From the NCBI GenBank assembly GCA_028456385.1, contig JALNQF010000059.1, positions 62,001 to 126,000 on the forward strand: a stretch of DNA of 64,000 nucleotides. Reading direction: 5' to 3'. Position 1 is the stretch's first letter. Every line of letters begins with the position of its first letter. Position numbers and translations under genes: made by a program. The DNA is from Ophiosphaerella korrae. Taxonomy: Eukaryota > Ascomycota > Dothideomycetes > Pleosporales > Phaeosphaeriaceae. Under the pieces are notes generated by a model. It had not been told where the DNA came from. It did not search any database and saw only the letters and a list, made by a program, of their open reading frames with translations. Of this stretch, positions 12,107 through 25,300 are shown piece after piece.

Positions 12107-12778
12107 TTAGTCGTCGAGCCAAGCATCCTCATGCTCTCCCCTTCCCTTGGCCAATCTCTTATACTCATCAAAACCACCTTCATCACTTCTCTTCCTCTTT
12201 TTAGCCGGCCCATGCACCGTCCTAACATGTTCTCTCATTTTATCTTCCCTTGCACCAAAACCCCTACCCTTGCTCCTGCCGTCTGGCTTCCGACTTCGAG
12301 AGCACCCGCTGACTGTGCAGAAGAATTCAAATTTCTTTGTAGCATGTACATTGTCGTAGTGACGTCGGAAGTCAGCCTGGCGTCCAAATGTGACATCACT
12401 ACAGGTTGGTGAGAGACAGCGAAATTTTCCGGATGAGGTTACGTGGCCAATGATGGGGTCGGATGGGGAGGGGAGAGTAGTTGAGGATGGGCGGCGGCGG
12501 CGTTTGGGAGCAAGAACGGGTGGCGTTACGGAGGTTTGGTTTGGGTATTGACGAGGTGGGGAGGCGGTTAGGATATATGATATGGGGCTGGTTTGTGAAG
12601 ATGAAGTCGTTGGTCTAGACTTTGTTAGATATAGAAAAATTTGACATGCTGGAGGAGAAACTCACAGAGGCTCGTCATAGAGAATATCTTGGAGCTGAGA
12701 TTCGTGACTTAGGCGAGACTGAGGTGATAGCATAGACGCATAGTAGAAACTTCTGTACAAAGACTCGTCAGAATTCAT
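12107..12778 (-). CDS. Two-finger C2H2 zinc-finger protein
   Basis: Exon 1 is 12666-12778 and exon 2 is 12107-12614, joined over a 51-bp intron, giving 206 residues. The first half is Ser/Pro/Thr-rich with a basic KRRRRP patch. From about residue 104 there are two fingers with C-x4-C and H-x4-H spacing (about 104-128 and 137-173). The second finger has a long Arg/Gly-rich loop, and a basic AKKRKR nuclear signal follows. The tail is acidic and ends WLDD. Fungal proteins with this finger pair are usually annotated as putative transcription factors; the DNA target is unknown. The start is the first ATG of the frame, and the intron removes an in-frame stop. Confidence 0.8.
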
Positions 12779-13802
12779 TCTGGTGATCGTGTACCAAGAT
12801 GTCAAATATTGAAAAATAGGTGTCCGTGCTGGATATAGTTTTTATGTTTCCATGAGCAAACGTCGATAGACCGGGGCATGTCAATCAAGATTTTCTGGTC
12901 CCGTCTCCTCGTAGATGGTATTTTACATCGTAGTGCAGGAAGCACAGTCAAAATTTCAAATACCGTCATAGAAAGTGGCGTAGTAAAAAAGAGCAGCGCA
13001 CGAACAGCATAGAGATTACGATATCATGTACCAGTAGAGAAACATACTTACTAGTATCAGTGATGCAAGGATATGCCTGTGGCAATTTCTCCTTTATATC
13101 GCTAAGTATAAGAACTGGACTGATATAAGAATGATAGTAAATTGTAGCGACTCTCCGGTTATGTTAATCCACACGGTTCGAAGATCCATGGGGCGATTTG
13201 ATGAGGTAGATATCTTGTTCATCTAGTCACTTTTCTACGGCTTTCCCTGCTATATGCGTTCCGGCTGACGCAGTCGATAATGATATGCATCAAGGGAGAG
13301 TGAATAAGGAAATGTAAACATCCCGCCCGCCTTGGATTTCACCTGATTAGCAATGCTAATAGCACAATACTTACTTTTATGTAAACTTAGCTGGGAATGC
13401 CTGCTGGTTTCCAAGGCTCGTTTCCTTAGTTATGTCTGGGGAAGCCTCTGGTGGTATATGGAAGTTGAAAGTTGGAGGCGATAGCAATTTATCGTATCCA
13501 AACGTCTCAGTTCCAGGGTAATGTTAGTAGCCTCAGGCTGGTAAGAATCGTCCCCACGGCTACGGAATATCGAGATTTCAAAACTGCACAAGGAATTGTT
13601 GATTCAAAGAAGAACTTTGAGTATAGGCAAAGGTTCTCATCACGAATGACTAAACCCAAGAGGAGCCAGCATTTTGTATGAAGTGTTGCAGAAGAGTCCA
13701 GGTAACGCAGTTGATTTTTCATGGAGAGTCTTTCTGACCGGAATTAGAGCTCTATATTTGAGTTTGGCGTAATTACAGTCTAACATTGGTCCAATGTGTC
13801 CA
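12779..13802. other. Intergenic
   Basis: Upstream region of the C2H2 gene and downstream region of the Gln/Ser-rich gene. Overlapping short frames on both strands at 13472-13852 have no recognisable content and partly represent the 3' flank of the next gene. Confidence 0.55.
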
Positions 13803-14715
13803 TTAGGTTTCGCAGTGAACGGAAGCTCCAACCAACCAGGATAGGTATTCAAATGTCCGAAACTCCTTTAAGGTTTCGGCAGAAAATGGATCTCGGTCAT
13901 ATCGTAAAAGGCTAGCCAAAAAGAGAGGTGGGGTATTGCTCGAATGACATGATGGAGGGTACTTACTCGGTAGGTGTGGAGACCGGACCAAATGTTTTGT
14001 TCCGATCATTTGCGTGGCCAGGAATAAAACCCTCGTTCATACTATTCATACCTGCCATGAATATTGCTTCTGTTTTGTCCCAGCCAGGACTACACATTGA
14101 GTTGGCTGAATGTGTCGTTGTCGCGTTTGGAAGGTACTGCGTGACTATTTCCGATAACGTTGGAGCATTGGATGCTAGTTCGGATGAGGTGTAGCTAGGA
14201 AGGTTGAAGTGTGGATGTGTCCCACGTGGCGGAGGCGGAGCCTGCTGGTGCTGCTGCTGTGGGTAGCTTATCAAGGTGGCCGAATGTTGCGTCGAAGAGC
14301 GTGACATGTTCACAGCGCTAGATCTCGAACCTTGGCTGAAGGACGTACGGTGCTGACTGTGGCGTGGTCGTTGTCCGGGAGATGTAGAAAATTGAGATGC
14401 TGAACGGGACATGCTCACCGGTGGGCACTGCTGATGCAAAAGCGGGGTCGTTTGTTTCGCGGAACAAGGCTGACATTCAGCCTTTTGCGGTGAAGGGCCA
14501 CCAGGCTTCGAGTCGCTCGTGGGTGAGTAGGTGGAGTGTAGTGAGTCGTGACGCTGGTGTTGGTGCTGAGCTGGCGAAAAAAGTTGTTGCAATTCTAGTT
14601 GTCGTTCGGGCTGAGAAGCGTGGATGTTTTCAAAGTTGAGGTTGAGACTTGGATCGTAGGGTTGAGGCTGGCTGTTGCTGTCACTCCCATTGTGGTATTC
14701 GTAACTCATCATCAT
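13803..14715 (-). CDS. Hypothetical Gln/Ser/Pro-rich protein
   Basis: Exon 1 (13967-14715) and exon 2 (13803-13911), joined over a 55-bp GT-AG intron, give 285 residues. I do not recognise the family. The sequence is low-complexity: Gln- and His-rich blocks near residues 40-65 and 155-170, a Pro run (PPPPRG) near 165, many Ser, and no membrane segment or signal peptide. The last 36 residues from exon 2 are more regular (RYDRDPFSAETLKEF). Such composition is common in fungal transcription or RNA regulators, but no DNA-binding domain is visible. The start is the first of three consecutive ATG codons at 14715. A further upstream exon cannot be excluded, since the open frame continues a few codons before the ATG. 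Confidence 0.55.
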
Positions 14716-15692
14716 TGCCAAAGGCTGCGATGCGGTGCCAGAGGAATATTGTTGACTAGCACTAAGTTCCCGTAGTCGCAGTGGTGGCGATAGCGTTTGC
14801 TAGGTTTTATTGGAATGCGAGCAGACAAACAACTGAGCTGGAAGATGGAGAATGAAGCGTCAATATACTTCGATCTCGTTCGTCAGGGCGCATCGCCCTG
14901 GGCTACCCTGCAATGTTTAGTGTAAGTGTCTTCATGCTGTACTTTGAAGGACTCTCTTGGCATGCATGTATTCAGCCACGGTCTTCTCTGCAGCATTAGG
15001 TGTAACAAGGCAGAGATACCGCTGAACTTTGAAAATAAGGCAAATAGATCAGGCTGCTTGCGGCTGACAAGCCCCACAAATCAGAGTTGCAGTCACAGAC
15101 ACAGCCTGGAGGACTGTTCCGCTTGCCGTGGGCCCGAGCTTCCGGTTGACAAGTGCAAGCAAAGAATAAGATCTAGAAATTGAAGCCGCTGAACAAAACG
15201 AGAAAAGGGAAAGGTCTTGTTAAGAAATATTACTTTGAGTTAGTAGGCATGGAGGGAATAACAACTGTTGCCAAATCTTAACTTCAGCTTGTTATTCGAA
15301 AGTGCCATAACATTAGACACGAAAAGGCTATGAGAAGAACAAAACAATCGCATGTATGCTAAATGCGCGATAAACGTAGCGAGACTTAGTGCTGGGTCTG
15401 TAATGCTTTGTTTCATCGAGGCTGTACTGGATTGGCTAGTGGTGTACGTAGCTACCACACTTACGCTTATTAGCAACCAACGGTAGGCCCAGGCCACCCC
15501 CAGCCAGGGGTCGGGGTCGGATGAGTATTTTTGCCTTATTCCGCTTCACTTTTCCAACGACTTAAGTTGAAGAGCTACATCTCGTCCAGGCTTTGTCGTG
15601 CTTGTAGCTTGCCTCTTATGCCAACAAGTTGAACTCGGGATCTAGGATCAAGGTGACAGCATTATACAACCAAGTCTCGCTTGTTGTGGAAA
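14716..15692. other. Intergenic
   Basis: Upstream of the Gln/Ser-rich gene and downstream of AIP1. Frames at 14883-15497 lie on both strands without recognisable domains. Confidence 0.55.
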
Positions 15693-17698
15693 TTATTCTT
15701 TGACGCTCCACACCTTGATGCTCGAATCGCCTCCCGCACTGATGACCTTTGCGGCGGTCTCCCATGCCACGCCGGTAACGCCATCTTTGTGGGCATTTAG
15801 TGCCTTGATCCGCTTGCCCGGATCTTCCGTGCTCCATACCATAACGTTAGTGTCTAAACTTCCACTTGCAGTATACTTTTCTGTTTCATCCCAGGCTAGG
15901 CATGTTATTCGTGCCGTGTGTGCACTCCATCTGTCGGTAATCAATTTAAAATCTCCCGATCCTTCAAATGCGTAGACTTTGCCATTGGCAGCGCCTACTG
16001 CGAGCTTCTGCCCAGAACGAGAGAAGGAAAGTGCTGAGATTGGAGAGGTAGCACGGCGCAGGACGATCTCAGTGTCCTTTAATGATCTACCAGAAAGGGT
16101 GTAGATGTGTACCAGCTTGTCATCGCCGCCCACAGCGACAGTTGAGCCATATGCTGATATCGCAGTCGGGGCATACTTGACTGGGAATGAACCAGCCTTT
16201 GAGCCATTCTGATAGATTGCTATCGAGTCGGAGGATATGATGAGCACAACGTCTGACGTGGCAGCGACACCCTTGGGCTGGAAACCAAGTTCACTGGCCT
16301 GTCCGGTGAAGATCTTGTTTAGGACTGAAATAGAGCGTAACGTGTCATCCCAGCCGGCGCTATAAAGTTCAGCCTCGCCTTTAGTATCCGCAGTGGTTAT
16401 AGCAGCGACGTAATTAGAATGGGCCGCTCCATCTACTTTGTCCGCAAGGCCAGTAGAGAGATCCCACGCAAGAACACGACCTTCGTAGCTACCAGTGGCG
16501 AATGTTGAGCCAGAAATGCCGGCCGCAGTGATGTTCTTCTGGTGGCCACGCACAACCCGGGTCGGCCTTGGATTGCCATCAAGGAGATAATTAAGATTTC
16601 CCTCGAGATCCACGCTAACGATCAATCCATCGCTACGACCTGCGGGCCAGACTACACCGACCTGCTGATCCGGTATGCTGGCTACGCCCTCTTCGCCCAT
16701 GCGCCACGTCTGAACAGCCTTACCTGCTTCTGGATCCCATATCCGAACAGTCTGGTCAGCGCTAGCCGTGACGAACCTTTTTGAATCTTTTGCCCAGGAT
16801 ATGCCGAAAATGCTACCGGTATGCGCGCCGTCCCCGATTTGGCCTTTTGCTTCACCAGTCTTGCCATCGTAGAGCCAGATGCGCTTGTCAGCGCCTACAC
16901 TAGCAAATACAGAGCCATCTGGGGCAAAGGCGGTTCCAAAGATGAAGCGGTTGTGTTGCCCCTGCAAACTCGTGTTGAACTTGAAGGGAGCACCGTGGTA
17001 AAAGACCAAACTAGTGTCGTCAGAGCCCGTTGCTGCACGTAATGGCCGCTGCTGGCGAATGGAGACGGAGTTGATTTGCGACGAGTGCCCCATAATCTCG
17101 CCCACACTGTTGCCGCTATCGGCTGTGATGCAATGGCCGAACCGTTCTTTGCCATCGCCCACTGCAATGATACGCTGCGAGTCGCCGTCCCAGGCAATGT
17201 CGTTGATTCGACCAGCAATGATATGGTAATCGCCTATGCAGCTCGTCAGCTTCACTTTGGGGCCACCATGTCCAGCGCCGGTCCCATCTCACGCACCCTT
17301 GGTCGCACCCTCGCCCACGCAATCCCAAACTTTAACCGTTCCCGAAACATCTCCACTGGCGACATAGAAACCAGAAGGCGAGAAGCGAGCGACGGTGGTC
17401 TGGGCCGTGTGCTGGGTGTACTGTTTGCTGACGGCCGGGTCGTCGATGGAGCGAAGAAAAATGGATTTGCCAGACTATTCAGTGTCGTCATCAGCCCTCG
17501 TTGCTTCTACCGCACAGCAATTCAGCGGTGGGTCCTACAGCGTATGCAAGTCGCTCGCCCTTTGAATCAGAGGAAAGGGGAGTTGGGGATCCACGTGTTG
17601 TGGTAGGGGATGCAGCCCAAATGGCGTCTGATAGTATGAGCTGGAGTTGCCAGGTCGCAATTGTGTAACTGCGCGTTTGTACCTGATACAAGTGACAT
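15693..17698 (-). CDS. AIP1: Actin-interacting protein 1 (WD40 repeats)
   Basis: Exons 17683-17698, 17539-17627, 17297-17474 and 15693-17233 give 607 residues, the usual length for Aip1/WDR1. The protein is made of tandem WD40 repeats forming two beta propellers. Typical segments are IWAASPTTTRG at the N-terminus, FSPSGFYVASGDVSGTVKVWD, HTGSIFGISWAKDSKRFVTASAD, and a final KVISAGGDSSIKVWSVKE. Aip1 works with cofilin in cortical actin patches to disassemble and cap filaments. The first exon is only 16 bases; it is needed to supply MSLVSD before the conserved IWAASP. Intron 3 is placed so that TKGDYHII is kept, as in the family. All introns are GT-AG (55-64 bp). Confidence 0.93.
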
Positions 17699-18313
17699 GG
17701 TGTAACAACCTGAGGACCGCAGAGTTGTATCGAATTTAGGTGAGGGTTATTGGATAGGAAAGGAGACTCGTGGAATGTAGTGCGGTGCCTGAGCTGTCGA
17801 GCTTCGAGTTTCAGGTCAGCATCAGGGTAATTGGGAGCTACCAAGCTCGAGGCGGGGCATGTGGGGGTGGCTGTGCATCATCATCATCATATGACCATGG
17901 CCACACTGCTCGACGCTATGTTATCCCATGCCTTTTGAGAGAACCAGACGGCATTTGTATTTGAAATAAGCCTGGCTATATAACAAAACATTTCGGTGGT
18001 CACAAGAATTACCTACCCAAAAACAACCTACAGTTGGCTAAAATTGAACAAATACTTCCAAGGTTGTTAGGGCACCACAACTTCGACTGTTCAATAAACT
18101 CTCCCTCGTTTAGTTCAAATCTCAATAAATCGACTATCATCGGAAACATTAGCTAACCTAGTTTAAATCATACTTGCTAATCATGCGTTAACACCAAGGA
18201 CAGGCCCATCTAAAGAAAAGTCCGATACCTGCACCAAAACGCCGAAATCCAACGAGGAAGGAAAATCGTCAATGATTTAAGACTCCAGTTATCCCATCGC
18301 CCTAGGATACCTA
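17699..18313. other. Intergenic
   Basis: Region between AIP1 (upstream side) and the 3' end of the But2 gene. The long minus-strand frame reaching 17844 is only the read-through of AIP1 exon 2 and intron 1. Confidence 0.6.
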
Positions 18314-18865
18314 TTAATATTTGATATAAGGTCCAGCATTTCCCACCGCCCACTCAATGGAATCAACATCTCCAGTTCCAACCAACTCTCCACCATAGGT
18401 TTCGCCAGCTGGGCAAGGGAAGCCTTGGCCAAAGGTAGGAAACCCAACAACCCAAGTTGCCTCGCCGCCGTGCTTTGCAGTCATGCGGCCGATGTGATGA
18501 TCGCGGAGGTTGCCAGGGGGCCAGGACGAAGTGCTTGCAGCCACTGGAGCCTGCGAGATGAAAACATCAAACTGTCCCGTGCCTGAAACTTTGGCGGTTG
18601 AGTTGCTGGGCAGGTTGAATCCGAGGCTACATGTTTTTCCGGCCGAGGAAGCGGGGAACGTGAAGGTTACAAGCGTTGTAATATCGCTGGTACGTCCGTC
18701 TTTGAAGATCTTGCCGTTTGGGGTGGATCTTTGGATTGCACCGCTCCAAACTGAGTATTGGGATGTGAAGGTGGGTCGGACAGTGTTTGCTTGTCGTGGA
18801 GCGTTGGTAGGGAGGGCAGATGAGATACCAACAATGGCAAGAGCGAGGACGGAGATGAGTTGCAT
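18314..18865 (-). CDS. Secreted protein with But2-type C-terminal domain
   Basis: A single exon codes for 183 residues. Residues 1-18 (MQLISVLALAIVGISSAL) form a clear signal peptide, followed by a short linker with a PRQ site. The rest matches the fungal ubiquitin-3-binding-protein But2 C-terminal domain: GAIQRSTPNGKIFKDG, DITTLVTFTFP, CSLGFNLP, GTGQFDVF, SWPPGN, FPCPAGE and GDVDSIEWAVGNAGPYI. These proteins are common in the secretomes of plant-associated ascomycetes. Their molecular role outside the cell is not established. No intron is seen. The start is fixed by the signal peptide. Confidence 0.85.
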   Translation of the reverse strand: MQLISVLALAIVGISSALPTNAPRQANTVRPTFTSQYSVWSGAIQRSTPNGKIFKDGRTSDITTLVTFTFPASSAGKTCSLGFNLPSNSTAKVSGTGQFDVFISQAPVAASTSSWPPGNLRDHHIGRMTAKHGGEATWVVGFPTFGQGFPCPAGETYGGELVGTGDVDSIEWAVGNAGPYIKY

Positions 18866-20254
18866 GATTGCTTTTGAAGTGCTGGTGGTTGATTGGAAAA
18901 TAGAGCTGTTTGTGAATTATTGATTAAAAAGTGCTGACGTGTTCGGAATTTTGCTACTATTACTATGAGGAGAGATAATGATGAGACTCGATCACCTTGG
19001 AAGTGCTCATCTTTATATTCCATGATCATGGCTTGCGTATTCTTCAGTGCTTCTGTAATTAGATGATGGCTTGAGAGCTGGCGATCCTTGGCAGAAACAT
19101 AGCCGTAGAGCTGTAGTGATAGATTGAGACATTCGCTTTGATCAAAAGGCGCAGTAATCACTAGTTTGGTAGTTCTTACGTATGGGGTGTGCGGCTGAGG
19201 AAACCGGTCTACGATTTTAGAGTTAGCGTTGGCAACTTTAGTCACATGAGCACCTGAAAAAACACAGACAACGATGCATGGGCTGCGGTCAGCTAGAATT
19301 GGTGGCTTCGCTGGAGGTACTGGGACAGGAGGGGTCAAAAGTTTATAGGTTTCTTCCCGCCGCACATCAGAATTAACAATACCTGCCTACCTACCTATGT
19401 AGGTAGAACTCCATTTAATCAAATGGATAAATCACAGAAACCAGATACTCAGAGAAATGTGCATTACCCATGATTCGCTATAGTAGAGCTATAACTTTCG
19501 ACTTGCTGCTGCGGCTCCACGGAGTAAGACAATATTTTTATGGTGCAACAGCCACGCGGGCGCAGTACCCAGGAAATTTATCATCTTATCCCCATTTGCT
19601 CACCTCACCTCCTTCTGCTCGTACTCGCTACCAAAAGCTCTTTCAAGTAAGCATAGACTGGGAAGCTGAACTGGAACATACTGTGCTCTTTTCAGACTGA
19701 CAACCTCACTGCAAAGCTAGACAATTCAGCTGTCTGTTAAAGCCATCCGAAACAAATGCACAATTGAGTTCATAATGCGAGAAATATTCTTGAAAAGAAA
19801 TATAGGCCATTCTATAGAGAACACTGGTTTCAGCGAAGCCTCAACATCAAACGCGCTCAAAGGTTTTAGTCACCTGGAAAGAGATAGTACCTGGGCAGCC
19901 ATGAATGGTTTTTACTAAAACAGGCTGTCTAACTGTAGCACCACTCGTATGTTCTCGGGTTGACATCCACAGTGAAGCCGCCTAATCTTAGTAGCGGCAG
20001 CACTCATAACTCCACAGTAACGTATTTTACAAAACGCAGTTTCTTAACAACGCCGAAGGTAGCAATTTGTACACATATGAATCAAAATATTTCCCTCAAA
20101 CTAGGTGTAGTTCATGAATAATACATAATAGTTTCGACGTATATTAAAGCCGATGTGTCATAAATATTTACCCAATGAAATTATTCAACAATGAAAAATA
20201 TTATACGCAACTTAGGCAACTTAACATGAATCTGTACCAATACAGAAAAGGTTC
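18866..20254. other. Intergenic
   Basis: About 1.4 kb between the But2 gene and the sugar porter. It contains the But2 promoter side and, toward 20250, an AT-rich 3' flank. The 232-codon minus-strand frame at 18667-19365 runs antisense-shifted through the But2 gene and its promoter and has no family signature. Confidence 0.55.
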
Positions 20255-22317
20255 CTAGAGCGCGATACTGTTCTTTTCGCCATATTGCGCCGAACCCGTA
20301 GTCTTGCCCACACTACGACGGCGCACCTCCTCCGCGAGCTTCTCGTCGTGCAACTCGTACAAAGGCTCCATGGGCGGAATATCTTTCCTCATAATCTTCG
20401 TCCGGAAATACCAGGGCAATTTGGCCTTGTAATAATTCGCGAAATCGCGATTACCAACGTCAAACACGGTATCTAGTTCCTCGAGCGTAAGAGCCTTGGT
20501 CTCCGGAAGCAGGAAGTAGCAGTATATCCAACCGAAGAAGTTCCAAGCTGCGTACCAGCCAAAAGCGCCTTGTGGGGAAAACGCGTCAACTAGCGCGGGC
20601 CATGTGAGGGAGAGGATAAAATTGAAACCCCAGCAAGTTGCCGTTGCGAACGACATGCCGACATCTCGGAGATGCAGCGGAAATGCTTCTGCAGAGTATG
20701 TAAAGGGAACCGGTCCTTCTCCGGGTGAGTAAATTGCCATAAATGTGTAAATAGCTGCAGCAATTGAGCCTAGGCGTTGAGTCGTTGGTCGGCCTTCAGC
20801 ATCGTTAGGCAAGTAAAACGACATTCCACACCAAAGCAGACATAGTCCCATCAGTGGAAATGTCGTCAGAAGTAGGTTGCGACGGCCAAATGTATCAATA
20901 GTGTAAATAGCGGGAATTGCAAAAAGAAAGTTAGTAATTCCAGTTCCCATAGATGTGAGCAACGCCTCTGAACGGGAAAAACCTGCCTGCTCAAAAATTG
21001 CCGTACTATAATAGGCAATTACATTCACCCCACACATTTGTTGCATAAGCATTAAAACGAAAGAGCTTTGTGCAGCACGACGGTTACGTCGTACGAAGAA
21101 GAATTCTTTCCAGGCGCTACGACCTGCACGCTCAGCAGCCTCGACTTCAAGTAGTTTATATGCGTAGTACATATCGCGAGTGGCTTGAATCTTGTGTTTG
21201 CGGAGGCGACAGAGAGACTCAAAGGCTTTTTTGAATTTGCCTTTCTCCATGCACCTGGTTGGGGTCAGTACGAGGCATACTATCGAAGGATGATACAAAT
21301 ATTTACCAACGAGGAGATTCGGGGCAGAAATAGACCTGGAGGCATACAATCAACGGTGGAATACTGGTGCTAGCCAACATCCATCTCCAGGGCGAAGTTG
21401 GGCCAAGGAATGTTACATTCTGGAAAGCGACAGATACCACAAAACCCAGCATAATTCCAAAAGCGGTGAAGCATTGCCATTGCATAGTTAAGGCACCTCT
21501 GATGTTCTTTGGGGCAGACTCAGCAGCATATACTGGTGTGGTGGATGACTTCGCACCAACAGCAAAGCCAAGGAAGAATCGAGCGACAAGGAGGTTGTAC
21601 CAGCTGTCCGCAGCCGCCATCCAGACACCAGTGATGAATGATATGACACAAGAGATAAAGATAGTACCTCGGCGGCTAAAGTACTTATTGAGAGGTGCAT
21701 TAGACCAGCAACCAATGAGAGCGGAACAGAGGTAAGGAGCGCCGTTGAGTAGGCCCCGCATCCAGACATCCGTGATGCCGAATTCTTCGAAGTAGAATTG
21801 CTAAAAGGCATTAGGCATGATGCCGATCAAGGGGGAGGGAGGAGAGGTATACCTGAGCGCCGTTCACAGCGGTCTGGTCCATGCCTTGGACGATTGCAGA
21901 ACCTGCGCATAGGACGACCAAGAAGTAAAGCATGAACGGTTGGCTCCAGCGATGTGTAATTTCGTGGCGCAACCAACCTTTTTCTTCCTCGCTCAGAATA
22001 TTTACATACTCAAATCCATCTTCTCTTTGTCCGACCCTAGCAATCAGTGCGCCTTTACGAAAGGAGTCAAGGTCTTGTGTGAGTCCCTTTTCTGTACACC
22101 AAGCTTCAACATTAGCCAGAACTTGTCCCTCAGTGAAACCAGTGAGTGGGTTACGAAGTTTCGTGGACAGAGATTGTTTCCGTGCGGCACTGGCAACCGA
22201 GCCGCGGTGGTCTAGTTCTTCTGTGTGGCGTATGGCATCAAGCTCTGTCTCGCTGCTGTTAGCAGAAGATGGCAGGCCAGGCTCTATAGCCTCAATATCA
22301 GGCTTCCGCTCGGGCAT
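20255..22317 (-). CDS. MFS sugar porter with long N-terminal tail
   Basis: Exons 21853-22317, 21307-21800 and 20255-21254 give 652 residues, 100 or more longer than a minimal hexose transporter because of a cytosolic N-terminal tail of about 130 residues. Sugar-porter signatures are present: PESPRW after helix 6, GVNVIAYYSTAIF in helix 7, and PETKALTLEELDTVFDV after helix 12. About twelve hydrophobic helices can be counted. The plasma membrane is the likely site and the substrate cannot be told from sequence. The PESPRW motif spans intron 2 (Trp codon split TG/G), and intron 1 joins NGAQ to QFYFEEFGI; both introns are 52 bp. The start is the first ATG of the frame. Confidence 0.88.
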
Positions 22318-25300
22318 AGTGAGGGGGGGATCGCAACGTCAATCCAAAACGGAACAAGATTTCTCGCAAGAGTGGACCGCCTTGGGGAAAGGAAGAGCAG
22401 ATGGGAATGATTCCTCCACAAACGCTCCACACCACGCCGCAACTCCGTTATATAGTTGCGCATTGGCATCGGCTGGGCGAACCGTCCCCATGAGCGGTTC
22501 TCCACGCCCCATAACGTGTTGGCATATGTAACCATACATCAAGATCCAGTAACGGCGTGGCTGTTCCAAGACGTGATTGTCTCCCTTCTGGTGGGAAGCC
22601 ATATCTGGGACGATGTCATAGTGGGTCCAGAACACATGTTGGCCTGGCTGGGCAGTGAATAACCTCTACTTGGCGGCGGAATCCAGCTCAGCAGAAAAGT
22701 GACAGCCAAGAAGGGCACGTGAGTGTTACAGCAGACGCCTTATGGCCCTGCATGAATCAGCCAATGGACAAACGAATTAGCGCACGCAATGAGCGTTGAA
22801 AGGACCAAACTGCAACGACGGGATGACGATAAGAAGCATGACTTGGCAGTTGCGGCTCTTGGTACTTGGCTACGTCGATCCATTTCCCGATCAAGCTTAC
22901 CGTTTGGTGAGGGAGATGCCTGAGTTCCGAACACCAAGCTTGCCTTGGCAGAAAATCTAGAGAGAAGGCATCCACCGCGGTAGATCAGCAGGCAATTGCG
23001 CGTGCGAGACGAAAGTAGAAATCCGTAGGATGGGGCCTGAACTTACTTGAAGAGTGTTATCTATTCAATGTCTCAAGAACCATAATGAATCGCTGTTGCT
23101 GATGTCTGCCTCGATGTCAATGCTATGGAGCCCATAAGAATAGAGCTAAGAGATACTGGCACACGCTCATCCTTTGCTGCAATCGCCAGCCCTGCAGGAA
23201 TGCAGTGAGCATACGTAGGTGGCTTCTGAAAAGTGGTGCTTCATGAACAATGAGTGCGGATTGTGCGGCGAATGAGGTCGAGAATATGGTCGCATGACAA
23301 GAGGTTTCGTATTTTAGTACTAGTATCCAGAAACAAGCCCACTACGTAGGTGTTGAGCGCGCTCAGCGGTGCATGATACAAAGAGTGAGTTTCTTCAACT
23401 ACCTAAGTAGCGCAGGCGGGTTGAAATACTCAATAGGTGGCAGAACAAGCATTTTATATAGGATCTGCTTGTTGGTGAATCGAATGCTACCACATGCTAT
23501 CCGCTAGATCTATTTGTTGGTGAATCAAATGATATCACATGCTAAGAACCGGCAGACGATACGCTGTCGTGGGAGCAGCGGTTCCGTTTGCTTTCATAGC
23601 CAGATGAATGGAGAGAATATGGAGTAACACCAGGTGATGTCTAACCTACCAACCATCAAATTAATGGTGCCATTATCTGGTCTACTATTGGTTACATTGA
23701 CTAAGTGGGCCTGAGTATCAGTCGTGCACTGACCGAAACAATAGTGTGATAGGGTCGACAAGTGTTCGATCAAGGATCAAAGAGGCCCCTAGGCTGCCGG
23801 TAGTTGTTGTGAATCTTCAGTCAATAGTTTCTGGCATGGGAGCCCTGGAACGCGTCAGCGTTGAGTGCTTAGACTTGACAGCACAAGAAGTGACCTGACT
23901 AAGCGCTGTGACGCGCGGTCCGAGGTGGCCGGATGCCGAAAGGTCTGGGAAAAAACATGGGCGACAATTTCTTGGAGCCCAGGCACCGATTGAGTCCATC
24001 ACATAATAGTGGATGAATTCAAGTAGGGTGACGGAAGGTACAAGACTGGGATCCCTAGTGGCTTGCAAAATCCATCGATTAACGAACTCCATCGCCAGAG
24101 ATCATCTAGAGCTTACCGGACATCCTCAAAATGATACCATTCATTGCTGTTTGATGGCCAGGAACAAACGCGAGGTAGCAACTCGTGATAGGCACCCTCA
24201 AGGTGGTTGAGTCGCTGTGCAACACTCGATGACCATTGGTTCATTGACCGCGGCAGATGCAGGTGGCACGTGCTTGAGTGCCGACGTGCCAACCATGCGT
24301 GTCCACAGAGCCCCACCTCTACAGCCGTGATGCAGTAGAGCCCGAGTCGCTCGACTGGACCCTCCTTTCCCCTTCTATTCCTTGCCCCAATCAAGCTATT
24401 TTCTAGTCAGAAGTTTCTGTGCGCCTTAGCGCATGTCCGTCACAAGAAAGACAAATACGCAAAGGCGCGTAATAGCGGGAACTTAGCCTAAGAAGACCCT
24501 AGATAGGTATCGAGACATGAAACTCCAATGGGATAGAACAGGCCCCGACTTCGCATGGGATGCGGCCTTTGCCAAGCCATCAGCAATTCCTCCGGACTTC
24601 ATATTTGCGGGTGATACCGCTACTAGGATGAACCATACGGATTGTCCCTTCCAATAAGTTCAAAATTTTTCCGCAAGGTCCGGCTGACCGGCTCATGCTC
24701 CTACTCCATAAGGTGGCTTCAAATATGTGGTTGACCGAAATAACAGCACTTGTCATGCTGCGACAATGACGACTTGGTTCGCCCTACGGAAATTGTTTAT
24801 GCAAAAGCTACCAGAATCTACTTCTTAGCCCGCGCGTACCTGACGCTATGTGCACGAAGTGCATGGATGATCCGGTTTCAAGCATTCTATCGATCTACCA
24901 TAGTCTACGTGCTTGCTGTTAGCCGCATAGGGGAAGCGGGCCGTGAAGAGCCAAAACTTTGAATCCACTCCACCTCTCTCACGTCGAGGTACCCTTTTTT
25001 GATGTATTCTTCTGCAGATTAATGAACTTGACAAAGAAAGACTAAACAACAGCCCAGATTCTTCAAACCGCGCACGCTGCATTCTCGAGTGGTCTACCAT
25101 CCCGATATTACTTATCGCACTTCTGCAATTAGATTTCTTATACGACTACACCTCTTCATACAGGCTGATCATATCCCCCGAGGGCCCAGGCTTTCTCAAC
25201 CTAACCCAAATAATAAGACCCACAACACACTAAACAATTACCGCTATCATGAATACGCTAGTTCCTTTCCCACTAGCATATCGTCACTGTCTCTGGTACT

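Noticed and set aside
18667..19365. 232-codon minus-strand frame
   Set aside because: It overlaps the well-supported But2 gene in another frame and runs on through its promoter; composition is not protein-like.
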